Under the pieces are notes generated by a model, which made no database searches, had not been told where the DNA came from, and saw nothing but the letters and a program-made list of their open reading frames with translations. From Metabacillus sp. FJAT-52054 (lineage in GTDB: Bacteria > Bacillota > Bacilli > Bacillales > Bacillaceae): a stretch of 64,000 nucleotides of DNA. Numbering within the stretch: the stretch's first letter is position 1; each line of letters begins with the position of its first letter. The position numbers and the translations under genes were made by a program. This document shows positions 36,750 through 45,983 of this stretch, piece after piece. Location: contig NZ_CP147407.1 of the NCBI RefSeq assembly GCF_037201815.1, positions 2,550,723 to 2,614,722 of the forward strand, written 5' to 3'.

Positions 36750-38381
36750 TTATTTCCGGTAACCTAAAACAGCTTCCGCAACATTTACACAGTGATCGCC
36801 AATTCGCTCCAGATTACTCACGATATCTACATAAACCATTCCTGCCTGTGCCGAGCATTCTCCATTATTCATTCTAATGATATGCTTTTTCCTGAGTGTC
36901 CTCTCCATCCGGTCAATCCGGTCTTCCGCCTCAAGAACTCGGTTGGCAAGTCCAATATCACGGTCATCAAGAGATTGAACGGCATGTTCAAGCGTTTTAA
37001 CGGTAAGATCGAACATTTCCTCCAGGTATTTGATCGCTTCATCCGTTATTTTCACTTTATTCGATAGCTTATAATCCACTAATTCAATGATATTTTCGAA
37101 ATGATCTCCCACCCGCTCAATATCCCTGACTGTGTCAATTAGAACAGAGTGTTCAGCCGACTCATTCTCATCCATTTCATTGCGTGATATAAGGATTAAA
37201 TAGTCCGTAATTTTGCGGTCAAGATTGTTGATCACTTCTTCAAACTGGATTGCAGATTGTGCATGCTTCTGCTGATTGGTTTTTAAATAGCTGTTCGCTT
37301 CTTTTAGCCCCTGAACGGAGAAGCGTCCCATCCTCAGCACTTCTTCTTTTGCCTGTCCAAGTGCAATGGAAGATGATTGTTCTATAAATAAAGGATCCAA
37401 ATGCTTAGTCCGGTATTCAATAGACGGATCTTCACCTGGAATAATTTTTGATGCCGCCCAGGCAAGGGCGCCGATAAATGGAAGCTGAATAAGTGCATTT
37501 GTTACATTAAAGGTACCATGGGCAAAAGCAATCGTCATAGCCGGACTTAAATTGAGATTTGTTTCCAGAGATTCAATAAAAACGGTGTACAATGGCAATA
37601 CAATTAAAAAGATTGAAGTTCCTGCCAAGTTAAAAATGACATGAGCCATTGCTGCCCTTCTTGCAGCCAATGAAGCACCGATTGATGCGAGTACTGCCGT
37701 AATCGTTGTGCCAATATTATCTCCGAACATGACAGGAAGCGTTCCATGCAAATTAATAAGATTCTGCCCGTATAACTCCTGAAGAATACCGATTGTCGCA
37801 CTTGAACTTTGTACAATACCTGTCAGGATCGTTCCTGCTAAAACGCCAAGGAGCGGATTAGAGCTTAGCCCTACAGTTAAATCCTGAAACAGAGACAGAG
37901 TACCAAGCGGCTTCATACCATTCCCCATTAATTCTAAACCGAAAAAAAGAGCCCCAAAACCAAATACGACCTGTCCGGCATAATGTACCTTTTTATTTTT
38001 TATGAAATACAAAAGGATGGCCCCTGCAGCTAGTATCGGAAGCGAATATTCCGATACGTTGAAACCAATTATGAAGGCTGTTACGGTGGTGCCGATATTT
38101 GCTCCCATAATGACTCCAACGGCTTGCCGTAAATTCATAAACCCCGCACTGACCAGACCGACGGCAATGACCGTTGTACCGCTGCTTGATTGAATGAAAA
38201 CGGTAACTGCCATTCCAGCAAGAACTGCCATAACAGGGTTGGTTGTAACCCGGTCGAGCATATCTCGCAGCCGGTTACCCGCGAAACGCTGCAATCCCTC
38301 TCCCATATATTTTATTCCAAATAAAAAGATCCCCAGTCCCCCCACAAATTCAAAAATCACTCGTTGGAGATCTAATTCCAT
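36750..38381 (-). CDS. Na/Pi cotransporter family protein with PhoU-like tail
   Basis: 543 residues from ATG 38381 behind ggaggga. The first ~320 hold two inverted repeats of the Na/Pi cotransporter fold: QSSSGTTVIAVGL, GANIGTTVTAF and QSSSATIGI, GDNIGTTITA. From about 340 comes a cytoplasmic PhoU-like helical domain (VRDIERVGDHFENIIELVD, NLERIGDHCVNVAE). It probably moves phosphate with sodium, and the PhoU part may sense or gate. PhoP-box-like repeats precede the gene. Confidence 0.88.
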   Translation of the reverse strand: MELDLQRVIFEFVGGLGIFLFGIKYMGEGLQRFAGNRLRDMLDRVTTNPVMAVLAGMAVTVFIQSSSGTTVIAVGLVSAGFMNLRQAVGVIMGANIGTTVTAFIIGFNVSEYSLPILAAGAILLYFIKNKKVHYAGQVVFGFGALFFGLELMGNGMKPLGTLSLFQDLTVGLSSNPLLGVLAGTILTGIVQSSSATIGILQELYGQNLINLHGTLPVMFGDNIGTTITAVLASIGASLAARRAAMAHVIFNLAGTSIFLIVLPLYTVFIESLETNLNLSPAMTIAFAHGTFNVTNALIQLPFIGALAWAASKIIPGEDPSIEYRTKHLDPLFIEQSSSIALGQAKEEVLRMGRFSVQGLKEANSYLKTNQQKHAQSAIQFEEVINNLDRKITDYLILISRNEMDENESAEHSVLIDTVRDIERVGDHFENIIELVDYKLSNKVKITDEAIKYLEEMFDLTVKTLEHAVQSLDDRDIGLANRVLEAEDRIDRMERTLRKKHIIRMNNGECSAQAGMVYVDIVSNLERIGDHCVNVAEAVLGYRK

Positions 38382-38429
38382 CCGTATTTCCCTCCAGCTT
38401 TCTCTCTTTATTACGTTAATCAAGTCAAT

Positions 38430-38457
38430 TATTAATGAATTGTGTATTTATTGTAAA
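38430..38457 (-). promoter_or_regulatory. PhoP-box-like repeats of the Na/Pi cotransporter gene
   Basis: On the minus strand TTTACA, TACACA and TTAATA are separated by 5 bases each (plus-strand starts 38452, 38441, 38430), an exact 11-bp phase ending 49 bases before the start codon. The layout equals the pstS box at 31605-31643, with three instead of four repeats. Confidence 0.6.
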
Positions 38458-38583
38458 GCTTTTTCGGTAAAAAGACGCATATTTTTACAAACATGGATTT
38501 TTTCATTCAGCAGGACGAAACTTGTTTATGCAGCTGCCCAAGAGTAAAATAAAATAGGATTGAATGATAAAGGAAGTGAACGC

Positions 38584-39366
38584 ATGAACCTATTCAAACA
38601 GCTAGCAAAAAGTCTTTACTCTCCGAAAGATATTGCTTCGTTCCGGTTTCAGGGAATTGGAAAAACGATTCTTTATGTCTTCGTATTGAGTCTCGCGGCC
38701 ATCGTGCCTGCTTCGATTTTTTTGGGCCTTACAATCAGCAGCAGCATCACGGCTGCCCAGCAGACCATTCAAAGCGATCTTCCAAGCTTCGCAATTAAAA
38801 ATGGAGAACTCACGGCCGACACGGATAAACCTCTTGAAATAAAGGATGGAGAACTATTCATTGTGCTGGACCCAACCGGATCGTTCACCTCTAAGGAACT
38901 TGAACTAAAACAGAATGCAGTTGGAATCCTTCAAAAGGAATTCGTTCTTGTTTCCAACGGTACTGCCCAGTCTATACCCTATAATAGTGCCGGCGACTTC
39001 AGCATTACAAAGGATCAGATTGTCAATTTTGCAGATCAAACCGGACAGCTAAAGCCCGTTATCATTGGTGCTGCCATCGTTCTGCTTTATCTAATCTCTT
39101 CTTTTTCTAAGTTTGTAGAAGTGACGATTCTGGCTTTATTAGGGCTTATGATCCGCAGCATGCTGAAGAAAAAAGTGAATTACAAGCAATCCTGGGTTAT
39201 GTCTGCTTATTCCGTTACTCTTGCAACGCTATTTCTAACCATCATGAATGCTGTACAGGCAGCGGTACCGAGCCAGGGCCTTGTCATATGGTTCGTTCAT
39301 CTGGTAATGCTTTATCTATCAATAAAAGAGGTTCCTTCAAAGAAAGAACCAGCAGTCATCGTTTAA
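38584..39366 (+). CDS. yqgB: DUF1189 family membrane protein YqgB
   Basis: 260 residues from ATG 38584 behind aaaggaagtg. MNLFKQLAKSLYSPKDIASFRFQGIGKTILYVFVL begins the DUF1189 pattern; a first membrane helix, a ~120-residue outside domain (LEIKDGELFIVLDPTGS) and three or four C-terminal helices follow. A maltodextrin-utilisation-like protein name is attached to some relatives without proof. Divergent from the Na/Pi gene. Confidence 0.82.
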   Translation: MNLFKQLAKSLYSPKDIASFRFQGIGKTILYVFVLSLAAIVPASIFLGLTISSSITAAQQTIQSDLPSFAIKNGELTADTDKPLEIKDGELFIVLDPTGSFTSKELELKQNAVGILQKEFVLVSNGTAQSIPYNSAGDFSITKDQIVNFADQTGQLKPVIIGAAIVLLYLISSFSKFVEVTILALLGLMIRSMLKKKVNYKQSWVMSAYSVTLATLFLTIMNAVQAAVPSQGLVIWFVHLVMLYLSIKEVPSKKEPAVIV

Positions 39367-39368
39367 TT

Positions 39369-39408
39369 AAAAAAACGGCCAAGCGTGCATTTGCTTCGGC
39401 CGTTTTTT
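39369..39408. terminator. Intrinsic terminator of yqgB
   Basis: aaaaacggcc/aagc ... gctt/ggccgtttttt: an 11-bp stem with a bulge, ending in six T. Works in the plus direction and partly in the other. Confidence 0.8.
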
Positions 39409-39416
39409 AGTTCAAG

Positions 39417-39577
39417 GCTCTGTTAAAGCCTGATGTAGATTATTAACACCTGTTGATTGGAGTGGAAGGCGCGAGACTCCGTGCTGAGAGCAGCAGGACA
39501 AGTGAGACCCCGCAGGCGCACGCCCCGCTGGTCGCTGAGCGCCTGCTAACTGCTATCAACAGCCAGTTTAACAGAGC
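39417..39577. repeat. Dispersed MITE-like repeat, copy A (161 bp)
   Basis: Perfect 11-bp terminal inverted repeats gctctgttaaa (39417-39427) and tttaacagagc (39567-39577). Inside are gttgattggagtggaaggcg and a ggcgcacgcc-type GC-rich centre, the kind of repeat widespread in Bacillaceae. Two shorter, internally deleted copies are at 45984-46054 and 58954-59042. The right end directly abuts the tetR stop codon. It carries no reading frame of its own and is proposed to be a non-autonomous element. Confidence 0.75.
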
Positions 39578-40153
39578 TTAGTTCAAAGGATCAATTTCTC
39601 TTCTAAGCATATGCCGGAGCAGCTGTTTTAAATGCAAATCGCTTTGCTCGGTTTTCTCATAATCAAGCTCGTAGGCGAAAATCATCCGAACGAGCATAAA
39701 AGCAGTTAGCGGAAGAGGAACATGTGCATAATATCCTTGCTCCTGTCCTTCTCTTATCAATTTGCAAATAAGCTGGACCGATTCTTCCTCACCGCTTGTA
39801 AAGCACTTTTCAATTTCTGGAATCCGGTATTCCTTATATTCTTCAAATAAGGAAGAAACAAAAGAATCATGATGAATCTCTGCACTTAAGTACCTTAAAA
39901 TTTTGCGCAGCTTTACAAGAATATCCTTTTCTGTCCTGTAGGCTTTAAAAGCTTCTGAACGGGTCTTCCTAATGTGACGCATATAGCAATCAAGGAGAAT
40001 CTCATTTTTATCATTGTAATAATAATAGATCGTACCCTTCCCGATTCCTGCCTCTCCGGCAATTTTACTTAACGTAGTTCCCCTGAAGCCAAGGCTTGAG
40101 AAAAGCCGTGTTGCTGATTGAATAATTTTCTCTTTTTTCCCTAAGTCCTTCAT
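39578..40153 (-). CDS. TetR/AcrR family transcriptional regulator
   Basis: 191 residues. The N-terminal KKEKIIQSATRLFSSLGFRGTTLSKIAGEAGIGKGTIYYYYNDKNEILL is a classic TetR helix-turn-helix. The ligand domain (about 50-191) has no known effector signature; the family relates loosely to FadR/YfiR-type fatty-acid or drug responders. It is transcribed away from asparagine synthetase, and inverted repeats lie between them. Repeat copy A touches its stop codon. ATG 40153 follows aagggtg. Confidence 0.9.
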   Translation of the reverse strand: MKDLGKKEKIIQSATRLFSSLGFRGTTLSKIAGEAGIGKGTIYYYYNDKNEILLDCYMRHIRKTRSEAFKAYRTEKDILVKLRKILRYLSAEIHHDSFVSSLFEEYKEYRIPEIEKCFTSGEEESVQLICKLIREGQEQGYYAHVPLPLTAFMLVRMIFAYELDYEKTEQSDLHLKQLLRHMLRREIDPLN

Positions 40154-40343
40154 TTACCGCACCCTTATGATAAAAGTCATGTGTGTTTCTCCATTATTGC
40201 CAATTATGGCAGAACAGTCAAATGCACAGTCTTGTCCCGCTCACTTGTCCATATTGGAAGTTTTTAACGAAGAGGAGGGACTTCTTTCGCTTTTTTGTCA
40301 GAAAGGTTGCCAATCTATTCTGAAGGTTCTAACATATAAATAT

Positions 40344-40407
40344 GACCAAATTCATCATTTGGTCGAATTTTTACTCTTATTTCGACCAATATAGATTTTT
40401 GGTCGAA
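40344..40407. promoter_or_regulatory. Nested inverted repeats (GGTCGAA/TTCGACC) before asparagine synthetase
   Basis: Three half-site pairs: gaccaaa (40344) with tttggtc (40358); ttggtcgaa (40359-40367) with ttcgaccaa (40381-40389); and ttcgaccaa (40381-40389) with ttggtcgaa (40399-40407), the last a 27-bp palindrome whose 9-bp spacer holds a TATAGAT -10-like sequence. The spacing suggests a dimeric repressor covering the promoter of the asparagine synthetase gene; the divergent TetR protein is the obvious candidate. Confidence 0.6.
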
Positions 40408-40444
40408 AAAATCCAGATTAACTTTATGAAAGAAGGTCTTGAGA

Positions 40445-42271
40445 ATGTGCGGAATTGCAGGCTGGGCTGATTGGTCCAAAGATTTAACAGGTGAAAAAGA
40501 CATTATTCAAAGTATGACAAAGGCAATCACTCACAGAGGACCGGACGCAGATGGATTCTGGTACTCCGACCATGCCGTCCTTGGACACCAAAGACTCATT
40601 GTCATCGACCCTGAGGGCGGACTTCAGCCAATGATCTATGAAGACACGAATCAGAAAATTGCTCTTGTCTATAACGGTGAGCTATATAATTACATTGAAC
40701 TTCGTGAAGAATTGGAGAATAAGGGACATCGGTTTAAAACAAAATCTGACACAGAGGTTCTCATTCACGCTTATATAGAATGGAAAGAGGATTGCGTCCA
40801 GCACTTTAACGGGATTTTTGCCTTCGGAATTTGGGATGATCATCTAAAAAAGCTAATGCTCGCCCGTGATCATCTTGGAGTTAAACCTCTTTATTTTGCA
40901 GAACGCGGCCAATCCATTATTTTTGGTTCCGAATTAAAGGTTCTCCTGAAACATCCTTTAGTGGAAGCTGAAGTGACAGCTGAAGGGTTATCCGAGGTAT
41001 TCGCATTAGGTCCCATGAGGACTCCGGGTAATGGAATTTTTAAAGATGTAAAAGAAATACGTGCGGGTCATTATTCGGTCTTTACGGCTTATGGGCAAAA
41101 ATCGGTCCGGTATTGGAACTTGAAAAGCGAGTCACATCGCGATGATGAGACTGCAACAGCCGAAAAAATAAAAGGACTGCTTGAGGATACCGTTAAACAC
41201 CAGCTTATTGCTGACAGACCCGTTGTCTCCATGCTTTCAGGCGGCCTTGACTCCAGCGGCTTGACGGCAATCGCGGGGCAAGAATACAGAAGCAGAAATA
41301 AGGTTCTTCATACGTATTCGATTGATTTCGTTAACAACGATCAGGATTTTAAAGAGGATTTTCTTAGACGTGATAAAGATGAGCCCTGGGTAAAAAGAGT
41401 AGCCGAGCACGTTGGTACTGAGCATCATTCAATCGTTTTTGATGCTCAAAAGCTAGTAGACAATCTTCTTGTTCCAATGAGGGCAAGAGATCTTCCTGGA
41501 GTTGGTGAGATTGAAACCTCTCTCTACCTGCTTTTTGAAGAAATGAAAAAGGACGCGACTGTTGCCCTTTCTGGTGAATCCGCCGACGAAGTTTTCTCAG
41601 GGTATCCATGGTTTCACCAGGAAGAGTATTTGAATGGCGGACAATTCCCATGGCTTGTAAATCTGGGATATTTCACTGATATTTTATCCGATGAGGCAAG
41701 ATTGAAACTGCAGCCTGAGGCTTACCGCCAAAAACGTTTTAAAGAGGCTGTTAACGAAGTTGCATTCCTCGAGGGCGAAAGCGAACTGGAAGCGAAGCAG
41801 CGGCAAATGTCCTATCTCTTTATCACTCGTTTTCTGCCATTTATGCTGGATCGAAAAGACCGTGCAAGTATGATGACCGGCTTTGAAGTGAGGGTCCCCT
41901 TTTGTGATTACCGGCTGGTTGAATACTTATGGAACGTTCCATTTGAATTAAAAAGCATAGATGGGATTGAAAAAGGAATTCTTCGCCGAGCATTTAAGGA
42001 TTACTTGCCGGATGACGTCCGCAACCGCAAAAAAAGTGCCTATCCAAGTACGAAGGATGACGCTTATCTCAAAGGCATCAGCAGCTGGATGACACAAATA
42101 CTTGAGGATGAAGACGCCCCGATCCTTCCGCTAATCAATCAGGATCGGGTACGTGCCATCTCAAGAGGAGAAGATCAGGAAATACAAGGGGATAAAGCAC
42201 GTGCCATCCTGGATTATCTTGTACAAATTAACGAATGGCTGAAAGAATACAAAATCAAAATCAGCCTTTAA
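40445..42271 (+). CDS. asnB: Asparagine synthase (glutamine-hydrolysing)
   Basis: 608 residues from ATG 40445; the ATG-TGC start exposes Cys2, the glutamine-amidotransferase nucleophile (MCGIAGW). Domain 1 (about 1-200) also has YNGELYNY and SDTEVL; domain 2 has the PP-loop MLSGGLDSS near residue 260 and LSGESADEVFSGYPWF. It makes asparagine from aspartate, ATP and glutamine. The length is closest to B. subtilis AsnO, whose role there is in sporulation; AsnB/AsnO distinction is not made here. It stands alone with its own terminator. Confidence 0.93.
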   Translation: MCGIAGWADWSKDLTGEKDIIQSMTKAITHRGPDADGFWYSDHAVLGHQRLIVIDPEGGLQPMIYEDTNQKIALVYNGELYNYIELREELENKGHRFKTKSDTEVLIHAYIEWKEDCVQHFNGIFAFGIWDDHLKKLMLARDHLGVKPLYFAERGQSIIFGSELKVLLKHPLVEAEVTAEGLSEVFALGPMRTPGNGIFKDVKEIRAGHYSVFTAYGQKSVRYWNLKSESHRDDETATAEKIKGLLEDTVKHQLIADRPVVSMLSGGLDSSGLTAIAGQEYRSRNKVLHTYSIDFVNNDQDFKEDFLRRDKDEPWVKRVAEHVGTEHHSIVFDAQKLVDNLLVPMRARDLPGVGEIETSLYLLFEEMKKDATVALSGESADEVFSGYPWFHQEEYLNGGQFPWLVNLGYFTDILSDEARLKLQPEAYRQKRFKEAVNEVAFLEGESELEAKQRQMSYLFITRFLPFMLDRKDRASMMTGFEVRVPFCDYRLVEYLWNVPFELKSIDGIEKGILRRAFKDYLPDDVRNRKKSAYPSTKDDAYLKGISSWMTQILEDEDAPILPLINQDRVRAISRGEDQEIQGDKARAILDYLVQINEWLKEYKIKISL

Positions 42272-42274
42272 TAC

Positions 42275-42305
42275 AAAAGGTGTTCCGGATTTCGGAACAC
42301 CTTTT
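42275..42305. terminator. Bidirectional intrinsic terminator
   Basis: aaaaggtgttccg, loop of five, cggaacacctttt: a 13-bp perfect stem. Ends asparagine synthetase and, on the other strand, the chemoreceptor gene. Confidence 0.88.
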
Positions 42306-42306
42306 C

Positions 42307-44085
42307 TTATTTTGCCAGTTTAAACTTGCTTGTCAGGCTTGAAAGCTCATTAGACAAACTGGTCAATTTGTTTCCAATCTCATGAGTGTGATTAATTTGA
42401 ATCATCTGCTCTTCGGAAGAGGCAAGCATTTGTTCCGCACTTGCTAGTGTCTCCTGGGAAACCGAAACGAAATTTTCAGTTGACTGCTCCATCAAAGGCA
42501 TACTCTCCTGAAGAGAGTGCATATTGCTGTTCATCTCTTTAAGTTTCGCATTCACACTTTTCATTTCTTCCATTAGATGATCAAAGGAATACCTTGATTC
42601 TTCTGCTGCTGTTAAATGTGATTTCAGGCTGCTGTGGAGCTCTCCAAATTCATCCGTTGCTTTAATTGAAATATTCTCCATTTTCTGGACAGAGCCTTTT
42701 ATTTCTTCTGCTGCTTTTGAGGACTGCTCGGCCAGTTTTCTGACTTCATTTGCCACGACTGCGAAACCTTTACCTGATTCCCCCGCCCTTGCTGCCTCGA
42801 TTGCAGCATTCAGTGCAAGCAATTTTGTCTGCTCTGAAACGGATTGAATTAAGCTGACAACTTTTGAAATAGAGCTGGAGTGGTTTTTTACCCCTCGTAT
42901 CGTTTCATTCATTTTCTCGAATTCCAGTCCGAACTCATGAATTTCGCTGATCAAACCTGATATTTTTTTCTCACCCTTGTCCGCTGACACATTCATTCCA
43001 TCCGCACTTTTAAACAGGTATTCCATGCTTGTTAATGCCGTTCCAATTTCTTTCTTCATCTGATTGAACGCAGCCACGCTTGTTTCTGAGGTGGCAGCTG
43101 TCTGTTCTGCTCCCATTTTTACTACTTTGATGGCCTCCACAAGCTGTTCATTCTGATCCAGTACATCTGCTGAAGACTCAGTCAGTTCAGAGCCTGTATG
43201 CGATAAGTCCAGCGTAGTTGAATTCATATTCGATATCATCGTTCGCATTTGAGCAATCATTTGATTAAAGCTTGCCACAAGCGATCTGATTTCAGGAATA
43301 TTGGTTTTTATATTTGTTCCTGCATCAAGGCTTCCCTCTCTTACCTGTTTCATAACAAGTCTTAACTGGGATAGAGGCTTCGTCAGTCCTCTTACAAAAA
43401 ATACAATCAGCAGAGTAGCAATTAAAATGCTGATTGCTACTGTCCATGCAGTAAAATTCGCCAAGGAATAGATTGGAGCCAGATAACTCTCTGTCTCAAC
43501 AGCGATAATCAGAATGCCTTTTAGCTCCTGGATTTCTTTTATGGATAAAGTGTAGTCTTTCCCATTGATTTTTTTATGAACAATGGTCTGCTTTTCGTTT
43601 TTTGCAAGGTCTCCTAATTCTTGATACTTAAGCTCTTCCCCGGTTCCTTCAAGCATCGTTACCTGCTGATCTTTCAGAAGATAAAAGTCTGCGTTCAGGC
43701 CATCCTGAATCAGCTGGCTGGATTGATTAGGCAAAACTGTTTTATTAAATCGCTTGCTGAAACCTTCTTCGTCCCCTATATATGCGAACATCAGATTACC
43801 GGCTATTTCATTTGTTGTATTTACTTCCCGCTCTAGACGGTTCTCGATAATCGATATGGTCGTTTCTTTCGCCTTTTGATAAGAAGTGATACCAACTACT
43901 AATACAGAGGTAACAAGTATAAATAGAACAAGTGCGATGATCCGTGTCTGAAGGCTAAAGCCATTTTTGATTCCGCCGAAATTTTTGCCGAAGCTGGAGG
44001 CTGTTTTCATCCAACGTTCCGATGACTGTTTTAAAGCAAGAAAAAATTGCCTACCCGGAAACCTTCTTAGCCATATTTGTTTCAT
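42307..44085 (-). CDS. Methyl-accepting chemotaxis protein
   Basis: 592 residues. Cytoplasmic basic start, TM1 ([18 protein letters not shown]), an extracellular Cache-like sensor (about 70-200), TM2 ([17 protein letters not shown]), a HAMP domain, then a long signalling coiled coil with the hairpin tip [34 protein letters not shown]. It detects a small-molecule ligand and works through CheA/CheW; the ligand is unknown. It is an isolated gene. ATG 44085 follows aaaggag at wide spacing. Confidence 0.92.
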   Translation of the reverse strand: MKQIWLRRFPGRQFFLALKQSSERWMKTASSFGKNFGGIKNGFSLQTRIIALVLFILVTSVLVVGITSYQKAKETTISIIENRLEREVNTTNEIAGNLMFAYIGDEEGFSKRFNKTVLPNQSSQLIQDGLNADFYLLKDQQVTMLEGTGEELKYQELGDLAKNEKQTIVHKKINGKDYTLSIKEIQELKGILIIAVETESYLAPIYSLANFTAWTVAISILIATLLIVFFVRGLTKPLSQLRLVMKQVREGSLDAGTNIKTNIPEIRSLVASFNQMIAQMRTMISNMNSTTLDLSHTGSELTESSADVLDQNEQLVEAIKVVKMGAEQTAATSETSVAAFNQMKKEIGTALTSMEYLFKSADGMNVSADKGEKKISGLISEIHEFGLEFEKMNETIRGVKNHSSSISKVVSLIQSVSEQTKLLALNAAIEAARAGESGKGFAVVANEVRKLAEQSSKAAEEIKGSVQKMENISIKATDEFGELHSSLKSHLTAAEESRYSFDHLMEEMKSVNAKLKEMNSNMHSLQESMPLMEQSTENFVSVSQETLASAEQMLASSEEQMIQINHTHEIGNKLTSLSNELSSLTSKFKLAK

Positions 44086-44238
44086 AAATGGAAAATTCTC
44101 CTTTTAAAGTACATATTGTGAAATGTAATTAAATTATCCCAAAGATATGTTAAGGAAGTGTAAATTTCACATTAATTTTTGCGAATTTTTGTCGAAAATT
44201 AGTTCTTTTATCATATATTATCTCCATTATTTTTCTTT

Positions 44239-44308
44239 ATTTTAGGCATTTTGAATCCACCAGTTATGATTTCAGTTGGACAAGCATAGTATGAATTATG
44301 CCTAAAAT
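44239..44308. repeat. 11-bp inverted repeat upstream of yqfZ
   Basis: attttaggcat (44239-44249) and atgcctaaaat (44298-44308) are perfect complements separated by 48 bases. The right arm abuts the yqfZ ribosome binding site (aaggaagg from 44310). It could form a 5' stem in the mRNA or be a pair of half-sites; nothing like an insertion sequence lies between. Confidence 0.45.
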
Positions 44309-44324
44309 GAAGGAAGGTCAGCCG

Positions 44325-44639
44325 ATGAAAAGACTCATTCTGCTGTGCTCGATTGCACTGCTCACATATATTATTTACTATGATTTAAGCAGGGGGACTC
44401 TTCCGAGAGCGGAGGAGGAGAACATAATGGCTGTATCACAGCCTGTAAAGAAGGAGACGTTTAAACAGCTTAGCGTTAAAAAAGGGGAATCCGTCCTTAT
44501 CATCATCAATAAGGTCAACAGCCATTCCATTCCTGTCCCCCTGGAAACTGCAGCCGAGGATTTTGAAAAACTCAATCCCGGGACAAAAGCGAACCGAATT
44601 CTAACCGGACACTCCTATAAATTCCCTGTTTATGAGTAG
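44325..44639 (+). CDS. yqfZ: LysM-like domain protein YqfZ
   Basis: 104 residues from ATG 44325 behind gaaggaagg. A signal anchor (LILLCSIALLTYIIYYDL), then a LysM-like module (SVKKGESVLIIINKVN...FEKLNPGTKANRILTGHSYKFPVY). It is likely to be an exported, wall-associated protein. The place before ispG is that of B. subtilis yqfZ. A sporulation or wall function is possible but not shown. Confidence 0.8.
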   Translation: MKRLILLCSIALLTYIIYYDLSRGTLPRAEEENIMAVSQPVKKETFKQLSVKKGESVLIIINKVNSHSIPVPLETAAEDFEKLNPGTKANRILTGHSYKFPVYE

Positions 44640-44656
44640 CCGATTTGTCTATTTCC

Positions 44657-44686
44657 TTGTCAATACTGCTAAATGACTGATACAAT
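44657..44686 (+). promoter_or_regulatory. Promoter of ispG
   Basis: TTGTCA at 44657-44662, 18 bases, TACAAT at 44681-44686, 60 bases before the ispG start: a normal sigma-A pattern. Confidence 0.6.
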
Positions 44687-44746
44687 GTGATAGGAAAAGG
44701 TATCAATCTGGTTACCAAACCTATATGAATAAGGAGCGATCCACTC

Positions 44747-45859
44747 GTGGGTGAAATTACACATCGTACAAAAACTCGTCCTGTCAAAGTCGGTAATTTA
44801 ACGATTGGCGGAAGCAACGAGCTTATTATACAAAGCATGACCACAACTAAGACACACGACGTTGAAGCAACGGTTGCAGAAATTAACCGTCTTGAAGAAG
44901 CTGGCTGCCAAGTCGTCCGGGTTGCATGTCCGGATGAGCGCGCTGCAGACGCAATTTCCGAAATCAAAAAGCGGATAAACATTCCACTTGTCGTTGATAT
45001 TCATTTTGACTATAAACTGGCTCTTAAAGCCATTGAAGGCGGAGCAGATAAAATCCGGATTAATCCCGGAAACATCGGCCGCAAAGAAAAAGTAGAAGCT
45101 GTTGTTAATGCAGCAAAAGCAAAAGGCATTCCGATCCGTATTGGTGTAAATGCAGGATCTCTCGAAAAACGCATTTTGGAAAAGTACGGCTATCCGACTG
45201 CAGATGGAATGGTCGAAAGCGCACTGCATCACATTAAGATATTGGAAGATCTCGATTTTCACGATATTATCGTATCGATGAAAGCTTCTGATGTAAATCT
45301 TGCGATAGAAGCTTATGAGAAAGCTTCCAGAGCATTTGACTACCCCCTTCATCTTGGAATTACTGAATCAGGCACCCTGTTTGCAGGCACTGTAAAAAGT
45401 GCCGCCGGTTTAGGAGCCATCCTCCGTATGGGAATTGGAAATACCCTGCGCATCTCGTTAAGCGCGGATCCTGTTGAAGAAGTCAAAGTAGCAAGAGAGC
45501 TTCTAAAATCATTCGGACTTGCTTCAAATGCGGCAACGCTGATTTCATGTCCTACGTGCGGACGGATTGAAATTGACCTGATCAGTATCGCAAATGAAGT
45601 AGAGGAATACATTTCCACAATTAAAGCTCCGATTAAAGTAGCTGTGCTCGGGTGTGCTGTAAATGGCCCTGGCGAAGCACGGGAAGCCGATATCGGGATT
45701 GCCGGAGCGCGCAAAGAAGGATTACTATTCATGAAAGGGCAAATTGTTCGTAAAGTCCCTGAAGAAATCATGGTAGAAGAACTGAAAAAAGAAATCGATA
45801 AATTAGCGGAAGCTCATTACGCAAAGGAAGCAGCGGAAAAAGCGGAAGTTCAAGGCTAA
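44747..45859 (+). CDS. ispG: 4-hydroxy-3-methylbut-2-enyl diphosphate synthase IspG
   Basis: 370 residues. It reduces MEcPP to HMBPP in the MEP isoprenoid pathway and has a 4Fe-4S cluster: cysteines in SCPTCGRIE and [10 protein letters not shown] are the ligands. [22 protein letters not shown] and [12 protein letters not shown] are the TIM-barrel signatures. Translation starts at GTG 44747 behind aaggag. The last MEP enzyme, IspH, is also in this window (54261). Confidence 0.95.
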   Translation: MGEITHRTKTRPVKVGNLTIGGSNELIIQSMTTTKTHDVEATVAEINRLEEAGCQVVRVACPDERAADAISEIKKRINIPLVVDIHFDYKLALKAIEGGADKIRINPGNIGRKEKVEAVVNAAKAKGIPIRIGVNAGSLEKRILEKYGYPTADGMVESALHHIKILEDLDFHDIIVSMKASDVNLAIEAYEKASRAFDYPLHLGITESGTLFAGTVKSAAGLGAILRMGIGNTLRISLSADPVEEVKVARELLKSFGLASNAATLISCPTCGRIEIDLISIANEVEEYISTIKAPIKVAVLGCAVNGPGEAREADIGIAGARKEGLLFMKGQIVRKVPEEIMVEELKKEIDKLAEAHYAKEAAEKAEVQG

Positions 45860-45867
45860 TCAAGAAT

Positions 45868-45914
45868 AGCTTCAGCGGCTCGTTCACCCTTCGGCCACTG
45901 GAGCTGGACAAGTC
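45868..45914. repeat. Fragment of a common Bacillus repeat
   Basis: cttcagcggctcgttcaccc and ccactggagctggacaag form an imperfect hairpin. The sequence on the other strand, cttgtccagctccagtggcc, resembles a repeat family common in Bacillaceae. Only one copy is seen here. Confidence 0.4.
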
Positions 45915-45939
45915 AGAAATTTATACACACTTATGATAT

Positions 45940-45978
45940 AAAAAAACGGGCACTTCCCTATGGGAATGCCCGTTTTTC
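45940..45978. terminator. Intrinsic terminator of ispG
   Basis: aaaaacgggca(c)ttccc, loop tat, gggaa(t)gcccgttttt: a 15-bp stem with one mismatch and T run. Confidence 0.85.
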
Positions 45979-45983
45979 TTATT

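Noticed and set aside
44798..45352. 184-residue minus frame opposite ispG
   Set aside because: Antisense shadow of a highly conserved enzyme gene.
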